Program-made: the position numbers and the translations under genes
Source of the DNA: Acidobacteriota bacterium
Lineage (GTDB): Bacteria; Acidobacteriota; Terriglobia; Terriglobales; Acidobacteriaceae
Assembly: GCA_019351975.1 (NCBI GenBank)
Contig: JABBOG010000040.1
Span: 1-36,953 of the forward strand
Reading direction: 5' to 3'
DNA: 36,953 bases
The notes under the pieces: generated by a model
The model's database searches: none
What the model was told of the DNA's origin: nothing
The model's input: the letters and a program-made list of their open reading frames with translations, nothing else
In this document: positions 24,381 to 32,102 of the stretch, in pieces
Position numbering within the stretch: position 1 is the stretch's first letter
Layout of the letters: each line of letters opens with the position of its first letter

Positions 24381-25141
24381 GTGTTGAAGTAGAGACTGGC
24401 GAAGAAGACTTTGGCGTACCGGACGGGGATGCAGGGACGATCAAGGTGATCCTCGCAGACTCTCAGGCGATCTACCGCGTTGGGATGCGAAAAGTCTTTG
24501 CGCTGGAAGACGATATCCGGGTTGTGGCACAGGCGGAGACGCTGGAGAATCTGTTTGCGGCGTTGCAGCGGTTTCCGACGGATGTGGTGATCTTAGAGGG
24601 ACATTTGATTGCAGGGACGGTAGATGCGATTCCTGAATTTATGCGGCGCGCGCCCCAGGCGAAGTTGATCGTGCAGATTTCGTCAAGCGATGAGAGCAGC
24701 ACGGTGGAGTTGTACCGGCGCGGCGTGCGGGGGGTGGTTCCGCGGTCGATTTCGCCGGATATGCTGGTGAAGTGCGTGAGACGGATCGCTTCGGGAGAGA
24801 CGTGGATTGATAATCAGTCGATCAGCTGGGTGATCGATGCGTACCGGGCGCAGGCTTCGGTGCTGACCAACCCGAGATCGCAGCCGAAGCTTTCTGAGAA
24901 AGAGCTGGCGATTATTGCCTGTATTACGCGGGGAATGCGGAACAAAGAGATTGCATATCAGGTTGGAACTACGGAGCAGGTGGTAAAGAACTATCTACGG
25001 AAGATTTATGACAAGCTGGGGGTGGCTGACAGGTTGGAGTTGGCGCTGTATTGTTTGCATCACAAGATACTGCAGTCGAACGCGCGGCCTGTGGATGTCC
25101 CTTTCGTCGATCCGGGGATCCCGTTGCGCGCCAAGTTGTAG
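24377..25141 (+). CDS. NarL/LuxR-type regulator with pseudo-receiver domain
   Basis: A 254-residue protein with an N-terminal extension (about 1-20), a receiver-like domain (21-140) and a LuxR DNA-binding domain (about 172-235: LSEKELAIIACITRGMRNKE, IAYQVGTTEQVVKNYLRKIY). The receiver is degenerate at every key site: the acidic pair is Asp28-Ser (ILADSQAIYR), the phospho-acceptor is Glu74 (VVILEGHL) in place of Asp, and the conserved Lys is Arg (GVVPRSIS). It is therefore unlikely to be switched by phosphorylation; Glu could mimic a phosphorylated state. Start codon ATG overlaps the PilZ gene by four bases. Control through the PilZ partner is a testable idea, not shown. Confidence 0.9.
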   Translation: MSVEVETGEEDFGVPDGDAGTIKVILADSQAIYRVGMRKVFALEDDIRVVAQAETLENLFAALQRFPTDVVILEGHLIAGTVDAIPEFMRRAPQAKLIVQISSSDESSTVELYRRGVRGVVPRSISPDMLVKCVRRIASGETWIDNQSISWVIDAYRAQASVLTNPRSQPKLSEKELAIIACITRGMRNKEIAYQVGTTEQVVKNYLRKIYDKLGVADRLELALYCLHHKILQSNARPVDVPFVDPGIPLRAKL

Positions 25142-25168
25142 GCAGCGGGGCGAAAGAGTGGTGTGGGG

Positions 25169-26458
25169 ATGACGCTGCTGGAACCGTTTCGAGCGCTGAA
25201 TGTGCGGCAGCGGCGGGCTTTTGTGGCCTGCTTTCTGGGATGGTCGCTGGATGCGTTTGATTTTTTTCTGCTGACGTATTGCCTGGAGGCAGTGGGCTCG
25301 ACGTTTCATCTGTCGTTGAAGGTGGTGGCGGAGAGCTTGTTCTGGACGCTGGCGATGCGGCCGCTGGGGGCGCTGCTGTTTGGGTGGATGGCGGAGCGGG
25401 TTGGTCGGCGGCCTACGTTGATGTTGAACATTGCGTGCTTTTCGATCTTTGAGCTGGCGTCGGCGTTTGCGCCTAGCTGGCCTGTGTTTCTGCTCTCTCG
25501 CGCGCTGTTTGGGGTGGCGATGGGAGGGGAGTGGGGGGTGGGCGCGGCGCTTGCGATGGAGACGCTTCCGGCGAAGTCTCGTGGGTTCTTTTCGGGGCTG
25601 CTGCAGGAGGGGTACGTGGTTGGGAATTTGCTGGCTGCGGCGGTGTTTGGTGCGTTTGGGCTGTTTGTGGCGCACTTCCATCCCCATGGCTTTGTGGCGA
25701 GTTGGCGGATGTTGTTTGTGATTGGGGCGCTGCCGTCGTTGCTGGTGGTGTACGTGCGGTCGGCGGTGGAGGAGTCGCCGGCGTGGGAGGCGGGACGCGC
25801 GCGGCGAGGATTGGGTGCGAGGAGGTTGCGGCGGCCGATGCGACAGGTGGTGCGGGAGGGCGCTGGACTGGTGTGGCGGTATGGCGGCTCGTTTCTGTTC
25901 CTGATCGTGCTGATGTTCTCGTTCAACTCGCTGAGTCATGGGACGCAGGACTTGTACCCGACGTTTTTGCGGCGGGATGGGCTGGCGGCACCCACGGTTT
26001 CGGCGGTGGCGATGGTGGGGATGCTGGGAGCGTTGCTAGGCGGGTTGGTGTGCGGGACGATGTCGGAGCGATTGGGGCGCAGAAGGACTATTTTGGCGGC
26101 GGTGCTCCTGGCGATTCCGATGATTCCGCTGTGGGCATGGAGCCATACGGCGGTGATGCTGGCGGTGGGTGGATTCCTGATGCAGTTTATGGTGCAGGGC
26201 GCGTGGGGCGTGATTCCGGTGCACTTGAATGAGCTTGCGCCGCCAGCGGTGCGTGCGATATTTCCGGGGCTGGCGTATCAGTTGGGGAACCTGCTGGCGT
26301 CGCGCAATGGAGTGTTTCAGGCGGGGCTGGCGGCGCGGTTTTATGGTGGAAGACTGGGCCCGGTGATGGCGTGGACGGTGCTGTTGGTGGCAGTGCTGGT
26401 GGCGCTGGTGACGTGGCTGGGGCCGGAGGCGAGGGGTGCGGATCTGTCGCAGGTTTGA
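25169..26458 (+). CDS. MFS transporter (sialic acid/metabolite:H+ symporter type)
   Basis: A 429-residue inner-membrane carrier with about 12 hydrophobic segments. N-terminal FLGWSLDAFDFFLLTYCLEA resembles the NanT/JEN/MHS branch, the loop 2-3 motif is GWMAERVGRRPTLML, and the fourth helix has the GVAMGGEWGVGAALAME pattern of metabolite:H+ symporters. The repeat motif in the second half is GTMSERLGRRRTILA. Substrate, probably an organic acid, is not determinable. ATG at 25169 is preferred over a GTG six bases earlier; both have poor ribosome-binding sites. It may be read with the regulator gene (27-bp gap). Strongly G-rich coding strand. Confidence 0.88.
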   Translation: MTLLEPFRALNVRQRRAFVACFLGWSLDAFDFFLLTYCLEAVGSTFHLSLKVVAESLFWTLAMRPLGALLFGWMAERVGRRPTLMLNIACFSIFELASAFAPSWPVFLLSRALFGVAMGGEWGVGAALAMETLPAKSRGFFSGLLQEGYVVGNLLAAAVFGAFGLFVAHFHPHGFVASWRMLFVIGALPSLLVVYVRSAVEESPAWEAGRARRGLGARRLRRPMRQVVREGAGLVWRYGGSFLFLIVLMFSFNSLSHGTQDLYPTFLRRDGLAAPTVSAVAMVGMLGALLGGLVCGTMSERLGRRRTILAAVLLAIPMIPLWAWSHTAVMLAVGGFLMQFMVQGAWGVIPVHLNELAPPAVRAIFPGLAYQLGNLLASRNGVFQAGLAARFYGGRLGPVMAWTVLLVAVLVALVTWLGPEARGADLSQV

Positions 26459-26514
26459 GGGGACGGACAGGTGCGGCGGCGAAGGATTAGGATTGTAGCG
26501 GCGACGGAGGAAAG

Positions 26515-27336
26515 ATGATGACGACGAGCGTAGTCGATGCTGGGAGCCTGGTGGCGGCGCAGCCTTATTTGATTGAGCAGGATTGGGCGGCGTATACGCC
26601 GGAGCAGCACGCGATCTGGTCGGAGCTGGTTTCGCGCAGGATGCCGCAGTTGGAAGAGCATGCCTGTGGGGCGTACCTGGAAGGGTTTGAGATTATTGGG
26701 CTACAGGCGGACCGGCTGCCGGAGTTGAAGAAAGTGAGCGCGCGGCTGCAGCCGCGGACGGGATGGAACTCTACGGCGGTGAGTGGGTTTTTACCGTCGG
26801 ATGCGTTCTTTGAGATGCTGGCGGCGCGGAAGTTTCCGACCACGACGTGGATTCGCAGTAGGGAGTCGATGGAGTACACGCCGGAGCCGGACATCTTTCA
26901 TGATGTGTTTGGGCATGTTCCGATGCATGCGCACCCGGTGTTTGCGGACTTCCTGGAGCACTACGGGAAGGTCTGCGCGGGGCTGACGAATGCCGAAGAT
27001 CTGGAGCGGATGGGGCGGCTGTTCTGGTTTACGGTGGAGTTTGGGGTGATCCGCGAGGCAGGGAAGATCAAGGTATATGGGAGCGGGCTGATCTCGTCGC
27101 ATGGCGAGTGTACGCATGTGGTGGAGCGGCGGGCGGGGCTGGAGATCCGGGAATTCGATTTGGAGCAGGTGCTGGGGACGGTGGTGGATGTGAGCAAGAT
27201 GCAGCCGGTGCTGTATGCGATTGAGAGCTTTGAGCAGATCTATGAGGCGGCGAAAGAGGTGGAGGGAAGGTTGGGGTTAGGAGTGGAAAGACCTGGGCTC
27301 CGAGCTTGTTGCAAGCATGTTAAGATATGGCGATGA
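26515..27336 (+). CDS. phhA: phenylalanine 4-monooxygenase
   Basis: A 273-residue monomeric, pterin-dependent aromatic amino acid hydroxylase converting phenylalanine to tyrosine. The non-haem iron site is complete: His129 and His134 in PDIFHDVFGHVPMHAHP, and Glu175 in FWFTVEFGVI. Other family segments are TPEQHAIWSELVSRRMPQL, FPTTTWIRSRESMEYTPEP and YGSGLISSHGECTHV. ATG at 26515 has ggagg four bases upstream; the adjacent ATG at 26518 gives better spacing and one residue less. The 3' end overlaps the following glycosyltransferase gene by 10 bp. A pterin dehydratase (phhB) is not visible nearby. Confidence 0.95.
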   Translation: MMTTSVVDAGSLVAAQPYLIEQDWAAYTPEQHAIWSELVSRRMPQLEEHACGAYLEGFEIIGLQADRLPELKKVSARLQPRTGWNSTAVSGFLPSDAFFEMLAARKFPTTTWIRSRESMEYTPEPDIFHDVFGHVPMHAHPVFADFLEHYGKVCAGLTNAEDLERMGRLFWFTVEFGVIREAGKIKVYGSGLISSHGECTHVVERRAGLEIREFDLEQVLGTVVDVSKMQPVLYAIESFEQIYEAAKEVEGRLGLGVERPGLRACCKHVKIWR

Positions 27337-29336
27337 TCAACCATCGTCGCAAACGCGTGTGGCTTGCGACGCTCTTTCTCCTCATCGTACAAGCAACCCT
27401 TGCGCTGACGATGGTGCATCGGGAGTCGCTGACGTTCGATGAAGATGACCACATGTTCTCTGGCTACATGATGTGGAAAGCGGCGGATTATGGACTCAAT
27501 CCTGAGCATCCGCCTTTGGTCAAGCTTGTCGCGACGGTTCCAATTCTTTGGGATCACCTGTGGGTCCCACCACCGTTGCATCATCGGTTTTTCAAAGAGG
27601 AAGCGTATCTGAATGGCCGCGACTGGCTAGCTCGTAACGACGGAGACCGACAGCATCTTGTCTTCGAGATGCGGGCTAGTGCAGAACTGTTTGCACTCGG
27701 ACTATGCCTGTTTGTGTTTCTGGCTGCTCGGGAATGGTTTGGCGACACGGCCGGTCTCGTTGCTCTGGCACTCGTTGTCTTCGATCCCAACGTTCTTGCC
27801 CACTCGGCCCTTGTCACGACTGATATCGGAGTCTCGTGCTTTTTTGTCGCAGCAATTTGGACCTTCTATCGGTACGTCACCCGACCAACAATTGTCCGTC
27901 TGCTCCTTGCCAGCGTAGCTACAGGGCTGCTGTTGGCAAGCAAGCATTCCGGCATTTTAATCGGCCCCATGTTCATCTCGCTGATCGCATGGGAGGTGCT
28001 CATGGCTCCAAGTACGGAGCGTAAACGAACAGCGCTTCGACTCACCAGCGCCTTGATCGCAATCACCATCCTCAGTGTGTTGGTGCTTTGGTCTTTTTAT
28101 GGGTTTCGATACGCCGCACGTCCCGCTGGAATGGAGTTCAGCACCTCCGTTGCAGGATACGCGGCGCGTCTGCCCCATTTTGAATCCACTACCGTTCTCG
28201 CCATCAGCCGCCTTCGCCTTTTGCCGGAGTCGTATTTGATCGGGTTGATCGACGTAAAACGAATGTCGGTGGCCTATCCAACCTTTCTTCTTGGGAAGAA
28301 CTATTCGCACGGCCAGTGGTATTACTTCCCGTTCGTGATTCTGATCAAGACGACGCTCGGGCTGCTTGGGTTGCTGGTTCTCGCGACGTTCGCCACCGTG
28401 ACGGGCAATCTCCTGAAACGCCGCGAGTTGATTTATACCGTGGTTCCGGCGCTTATTTATCTTGCGGTGGCGATGATGGCGGGCATGAACATTGGCGCAC
28501 GGCACCTCCTGCCCATGTATGCCTTTGCCATCATCTTCGCCGCTGCTGGCACGGTCACGCTCGCAGGCAGGAGTCCCCGATGGGCGATCCTCTGTTCTGC
28601 CCTTCTTGTGGCGCATATCGTCTCCAGTCTTATCGTCTTTCCTAACGATATTGCGTATGCCAACGAAGCCTGGGGCGGACCCCGAAACGTACACAATCTG
28701 CTGAGCGACGCCAATGTCGATTGGGGTCAACAGCTTTTTCAAGTGAAGCAGTGGCAGGACCGTCATCCTGATCAGGAGTGCTGGTTCGCGTACTTCGCAC
28801 GGCCTGAGATTGATCCGCGAGTATATGGAATTCGGTGTCACGCACTTCCTACCGACGACACGCAGTGGTTGGGCGGCGCGGAACTCATTGCTCCCCGTAT
28901 CCAGGGTGCTGTTCTGATCAGCGCCTCAGACCTCAGTGGGAGTGAGTGGCCCAGCGCCCAAGTCAATCCCTATCGATCATTTCAGCCGCTGCATCCCGAT
29001 CAGACGATCGACGACTCTGTCTTTGTCTATCAAGGTACGTTCGAAGTACCTGAGCTCGCTGCAGTCTCGCGTGCTCAGCAGAGCCTACTGCTGCTCATCG
29101 CAAAGCAACCGGAAGCAGCATTGCTGCTGGCTCGTCAAGCTGTCGCGCTCGCACCGGACAATCTTTTCAGCGAAACAGTGCTGGGCGACGCAGCATCCGC
29201 TGTTGGGGATAAGCAGACGGCGAAGGCTGCTTGGCAAGCAGCCTTGCAGATCGCACAACGCCTTGAACCCGGCGCACAGGCAAGCTACATTCCGGGGCTC
29301 GAAGCCAACCTGAAGCGTCTGTCTGCGGGTAGATGA
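27327..29336 (+). CDS. GT39-like membrane glycosyltransferase (GT-C fold) with TPR-like tail
   Basis: A 669-residue polytopic membrane protein. The first periplasmic loop has the acidic GT-C motif (LTFDEDDHMFSGY, Asp38-Glu39) and the HPPLVKLVATVP segment typical of PMT/ArnT-like glycosyltransferases using polyprenyl-phosphate sugars. About 10 or more transmembrane helices extend to roughly residue 450, with MNIGARHLLPMYAFA in the late membrane part, followed by a soluble domain. The last 90 residues (LLARQAVALAPDNLFSETVL, GDAASAVGDKQTAKAAWQAA) resemble tetratricopeptide helices. The start is ATG at 27327, overlapping phhA; an ATG at 27333 is possible. Codon use is C-richer and less G-biased than all neighbours, suggesting a different origin. 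Confidence 0.82.
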   Translation: MAMINHRRKRVWLATLFLLIVQATLALTMVHRESLTFDEDDHMFSGYMMWKAADYGLNPEHPPLVKLVATVPILWDHLWVPPPLHHRFFKEEAYLNGRDWLARNDGDRQHLVFEMRASAELFALGLCLFVFLAAREWFGDTAGLVALALVVFDPNVLAHSALVTTDIGVSCFFVAAIWTFYRYVTRPTIVRLLLASVATGLLLASKHSGILIGPMFISLIAWEVLMAPSTERKRTALRLTSALIAITILSVLVLWSFYGFRYAARPAGMEFSTSVAGYAARLPHFESTTVLAISRLRLLPESYLIGLIDVKRMSVAYPTFLLGKNYSHGQWYYFPFVILIKTTLGLLGLLVLATFATVTGNLLKRRELIYTVVPALIYLAVAMMAGMNIGARHLLPMYAFAIIFAAAGTVTLAGRSPRWAILCSALLVAHIVSSLIVFPNDIAYANEAWGGPRNVHNLLSDANVDWGQQLFQVKQWQDRHPDQECWFAYFARPEIDPRVYGIRCHALPTDDTQWLGGAELIAPRIQGAVLISASDLSGSEWPSAQVNPYRSFQPLHPDQTIDDSVFVYQGTFEVPELAAVSRAQQSLLLLIAKQPEAALLLARQAVALAPDNLFSETVLGDAASAVGDKQTAKAAWQAALQIAQRLEPGAQASYIPGLEANLKRLSAGR

Positions 29337-29381
29337 ACTTTTGATGTCGATCCGGAAGCTACATTGGGTTAAGGTTGGAGA

Positions 29382-29410
29382 TTGACGATTTGGGGATGGG
29401 CGGGTAGGCT
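29382..29410 (+). promoter_or_regulatory. candidate promoter of the siroheme-dependent reductase operon
   Basis: TTGACG (29382-29387) and TAGGCT (29405-29410) are separated by exactly 17 bases. The -35 matches five of six positions; TAGGCT is a plausible GC-rich -10. The predicted start falls at about 29416-29418, practically on the ATG of the leader peptide, so the leader ORF might be translated from a leaderless mRNA. Confidence 0.5.
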
Positions 29411-29512
29411 TGGGGTATGAGTTTTATGCGCAGCGCGTGTTGTATGTGTCGTGGCCTTGAGGCCTCGGACGCTGCTGCTTGATAGAAGAAGCAAGCTAAG
29501 AGATACCCCAAG
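29409..29512 (+). ncRNA. structured leader element enclosing the Cys-rich small ORF
   Basis: cttggggtat (29409-29418) and ataccccaag (29503-29512) are perfect 10-bp complements. Within this frame lie gcagcg (29430-29435) with cgctgc (29470-29475), ggcc-ttga-ggcc (29453-29464) and gcttg (29477-29481) with caagc (29492-29496). Together they suggest a closed multi-branch RNA directly followed by a terminator. The outer stem would bury the leader ATG. It does not resemble any riboswitch or 4.5S signature I know. If transcription begins at 29416 or later the outer stem cannot form, so the two readings (structured RNA or leaderless leader ORF) partly exclude each other. Confidence 0.45.
29417..29482 (+). 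CDS. Cys-rich leader peptide, putative cysteine attenuator
   Basis: A 21-codon ORF from ATG 29417 to TGA 29482, reading MSFMRSACCMCRGL and then seven more residues ending in AAA. Three Cys codons (all UGU) occur within four codons at 29438-29449. It lies in front of the siroheme-dependent reductase and siroheme synthesis genes, which supply sulfide for cysteine. A run of codons for the pathway's end product in a small ORF followed by a terminator is the classic layout of translation-controlled attenuation; polycysteine leader ORFs acting on sulfur genes are known from mycobacteria. A start at the internal ATG (29426) would give MRSACCMCRG. Expression is not demonstrated by sequence alone. Confidence 0.6.
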   Translation: MSFMRSACCMCRGLEASDAAA

Positions 29513-29513
29513 T

Positions 29514-29544
29514 GCCCACGAGCGGATCGTGGGCTTTTCGTTTT
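29514..29544 (+). terminator. intrinsic terminator between leader ORF and reductase gene
   Basis: gcccacga (29514-29521) and tcgtgggc (29527-29534) form a perfect 8-bp stem with a 5-nt loop, followed by ttttcgtttt. It sits 32 bp after the leader stop and about 125 bp before the reductase start. The sequence tcgtgg at 29449-29454, right after the Cys codons, is identical to part of the descending arm and could pair with ccacga of the ascending arm, giving an alternative fold. It could instead simply end the upstream glycosyltransferase transcript. Confidence 0.8.
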
Positions 29545-29585
29545 GACGTGGGTTTTCTGTTTGCGGCGTGAAGAGCGAAACGCAG

Positions 29586-29600
29586 ATTCCCTTCGGGAAT
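29586..29600. repeat. REP-like extragenic palindrome
   Basis: attccc-ttc-gggaat forms a perfect 6-bp hairpin within the phrase cgcagattcccttcgggaatgacaaa. From memory, similar phrases recur between genes in acidobacterial genomes. Its presence argues that the reductase gene does not begin as far upstream as its open frame allows (29568). Confidence 0.5.
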
Positions 29601-29669
29601 GACAAACAGAGGCTAGCGAAGGGTATGGCAGCGCATCGGATGTTCGTTCGTAAAACTTTGGAGGCTGGA

Positions 29670-31397
29670 TTGAGCGAAGTGGTGGAAGTGGCGAAGGCGG
29701 CGGTTGCGGTGAAGGAGACGAAGGCGCAGAAGGTCGAGCGGCTGAAGCTCGCGAAGAACCCGTGGGATGCGTGGGATGAGGTGCGGCAGTTTGCGCGCGA
29801 GGGGCGGAGCAGTGTGCTGCCGGAGTGGACGGGGATCTACTTCAAGTGGTGGGGGATTTATACGCAGGGCGATGGCGTGGGCGTTACGGGTGGCGTGGGC
29901 GGCGAAGGAAAGGCGAGCGAGTACTTCATGATGCGGATCGGGCTGCCAAATGGGATGCTGACGTCTCGGCAGCTGCATGCGATTGCGGATGTGACGGCGA
30001 AGTATGCGCGCGGTGTGGCGGACATTACGACGCGACAGAATATCCAGCTGCACTGGTTGACGATTGAGGCGCTGCCGGAGGTGGTGGATGCGCTGACGGC
30101 GGTGGGGCTGAGCCCGAAGGGGGCTTGCGGGGATGTGGTGAGGAATGTGACGGGCTGCCCGCTGGCGGGAATCGATGGGCATGAGCTGCTGGATGCGTCG
30201 CCGCTGGCGTTGGAGATTGCGGAGAAGCTGACGGCGAATCCGGAGTTCTATAATCTGCCGCGAAAGTTCAAGATCAGCGTGACGGGGTGCCCGATCTGGT
30301 GCAGTTATCCGGAGATCAACGATGTGGCGCTGACGGCGCTGCGGCGTGTGAAGGACGGGCGGGAGGAGATTGGCTATAGCCTGCGCGTGGGCGGGGGGCT
30401 GTCGAGCGAACCGCACCTGGCGGTGAGGCTGAACGCGTTCATCCCGCAGGAGAAGGCGTACGACGCAGTGAAGGCGGTGTGCGAGATCTTTCGGGAGCAG
30501 GATTCGCTTCGGGAGAGCAGGACGCATGCGCGGATCAAGTATCTATTCATGCGCCATGGATGGACGGCGGAGTCGATGCTAGCTGCGATTGAGGCGAAGT
30601 TGGGCTACAGCTTTGACGCTGCTGATGAGGGACCCATCGCTGAGGATGTGTATCGCGACCATGTGGGGGTTCATCGGCAGCGGCAGGAAGGGCTGAGCTA
30701 CGTAGGAGCGACGGTGCTGAACGGGCGGCTAAACCCGGAGCAGTTGCATGCGCTGGCGGAGCTTGCTGAGGTGGATGGGGACGGGCATCTGCGCGCGACG
30801 ATTGGCCAGAACATCGTGCTGGTGAATCTGCCGAATGAACGTGTGCAGGATGTGGTGAAGAAGATTGTGGGATTGGGAATACAGGTGGAGCCGACGGTGT
30901 TTTATCGCGGCGCGGTTGCGTGCACAGGAACGGAGTTCTGCAAGCTGGCGATTGCGGAGACGAAGGGATTTGCGCGCTGGCTGGTGGGTGAGTTGGAGGA
31001 AAGGCTGCCGGAGTTCGACCAGCAGCTTCGGCTGCATGTGACAGGCTGCACGAACAGCTGTGGTCAGAGCTGGATAGCAGATCTGGGACTTGAGGGCAAG
31101 AAGCTGAAGAAGGACGGGCGAACCGTCGACGCGTTCTATTTCTGCGTGGGCGGCGCGTTGGGGGAGCATGCGGGGATCGCGCGGCAGATCGGGTATCGCG
31201 CGGCGGCGGAGGATTGTCCGGAGGCGATTGAACGGCTGCTGCGTGGGTATTTGCTGCGGCGAAGAGAGGACGAGAATCTGCGAGCGTACTTTCGTCGAAC
31301 GAGTGATGATGATCTGCGCGCGCAGTTGGCGGGCGAAGTGGTTGCGGCGGTGGAGCGGGATGCTTCGCCGGGGCGCGTTCCGAGCAATGTGGCGTAG
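29670..31397 (+). CDS. siroheme/[4Fe-4S] sulfite or nitrite reductase
   Basis: A 575-residue enzyme of the ferredoxin-dependent nitrite/sulfite reductase family, with two ferrodoxin-like half repeats: GEGKASEYFMMRIGLPNGML to about 130, and the second beginning near GLSYVGATVLNGRLNPEQL. The cluster and siroheme ligands are complete: Cys418 and Cys424 (ACTGTEFC) and Cys460 and Cys464 (GCTNSC). Arg/Lys-rich segments such as DITTRQNIQLHWL match the substrate pocket. TTG at 29670 is chosen because ggagg lies five bases upstream; the frame is open from 29568 but that part overlaps a REP-like hairpin. The Cys-rich leader and the siroheme gene 9 bp downstream favour assimilatory sulfite reduction, though nitrite cannot be excluded. 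Confidence 0.9.
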   Translation: MSEVVEVAKAAVAVKETKAQKVERLKLAKNPWDAWDEVRQFAREGRSSVLPEWTGIYFKWWGIYTQGDGVGVTGGVGGEGKASEYFMMRIGLPNGMLTSRQLHAIADVTAKYARGVADITTRQNIQLHWLTIEALPEVVDALTAVGLSPKGACGDVVRNVTGCPLAGIDGHELLDASPLALEIAEKLTANPEFYNLPRKFKISVTGCPIWCSYPEINDVALTALRRVKDGREEIGYSLRVGGGLSSEPHLAVRLNAFIPQEKAYDAVKAVCEIFREQDSLRESRTHARIKYLFMRHGWTAESMLAAIEAKLGYSFDAADEGPIAEDVYRDHVGVHRQRQEGLSYVGATVLNGRLNPEQLHALAELAEVDGDGHLRATIGQNIVLVNLPNERVQDVVKKIVGLGIQVEPTVFYRGAVACTGTEFCKLAIAETKGFARWLVGELEERLPEFDQQLRLHVTGCTNSCGQSWIADLGLEGKKLKKDGRTVDAFYFCVGGALGEHAGIARQIGYRAAAEDCPEAIERLLRGYLLRRREDENLRAYFRRTSDDDLRAQLAGEVVAAVERDASPGRVPSNVA

Positions 31398-31406
31398 GGG
31401 GATAGG

Positions 31407-32102
31407 ATGAGTCTGTTTCCGATTTTTTTGAAACTGGCGGCGCGGCCTTGTGTGGTTATCGGCGCAGGGAAGATCGCGGAGTCGAAGATTGAGAGCCTGC
31501 TACAGGCGGAGGCCAGTGTGCGAGTGATTGCGCCTGAGGCTCTGCCGCGCGTGATGCAATGGGCGGAGGCTGGAGATCTGGTTTGGGAGCGGCGAGACTA
31601 TCAAGGCGGAGATTTGGCCGGGGCGTTTCTTGTGGTGGCGGGAACCGCGACTGCGGAGGTGAATCGCGCAGTGTATGCGGAGGCAAGTACCGCTGGGATC
31701 TTGTGCAATGCGGTCGATGATCCACCATTCTGCGATTATTACTTCCCAAGCGTGGTGCGCAGGGGTGATCTCCAGATTGCGATCTCAACGGCAGGAGAAA
31801 GTCCCGCGCTTGCGCAGCGGTTGCGCAAGGAGATTAATGCCGCATTACCACTGGATACAGGCGAGTGGTTGATGGAGCTAGGCAGGCTACGGCGCGAGGT
31901 CAACGCAGTAGCGCCGATCGGGGAAGGGCGTAGGTTGCTACTGCATGATTTGGCGCAACGAGAGGTTTGTGGGTACGGAGGATGCCCGTCGCGGATGCAC
32001 GCAAGGAGTCACGCTCATCAGTTAGAACTAGCCTCATCTCTGAATGAAGTTTGTTGCGAGGCAGAGGCGGATGAGGTGACGCTCCGCTCGTTACGCTGCT
32101 AG
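31407..32102 (+). CDS. precorrin-2 dehydrogenase / sirohydrochlorin ferrochelatase (CysG N-terminal/Met8-like)
   Basis: A 231-residue bifunctional-type protein making siroheme from precorrin-2. The Rossmann NAD site is RPCVVIGAGKIAESKIESLL, followed by GAFLVVAGTATAEVNRAVYA, LCNAVDDPPFCDYYFPSVV (catalytic Asp region) and the family signature ISTAGESPALAQRLRKEI. The methyltransferase (SUMT) domain of CysG is absent. Beyond about residue 175 the tail (REVCGYGGCPSRMHARSH) is Cys- and His-bearing and less familiar. ATG at 31407 follows the reductase stop by 9 bp with gggatagg upstream; the two genes form an enzyme-cofactor operon. Its last 12 bases overlap the convergent peroxidase gene. Confidence 0.9.
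   Translation: MSLFPIFLKLAARPCVVIGAGKIAESKIESLLQAEASVRVIAPEALPRVMQWAEAGDLVWERRDYQGGDLAGAFLVVAGTATAEVNRAVYAEASTAGILCNAVDDPPFCDYYFPSVVRRGDLQIAISTAGESPALAQRLRKEINAALPLDTGEWLMELGRLRREVNAVAPIGEGRRLLLHDLAQREVCGYGGCPSRMHARSHAHQLELASSLNEVCCEAEADEVTLRSLRC

Noticed and set aside
29409-29512. 4.5S/SRP RNA, 6S RNA or a known riboswitch
   Set aside because: The SRP tetraloop and asymmetric-loop signature is absent, the size does not suit 6S RNA, and no consensus core of SAM, TPP, cobalamin, FMN or similar riboswitches is present.
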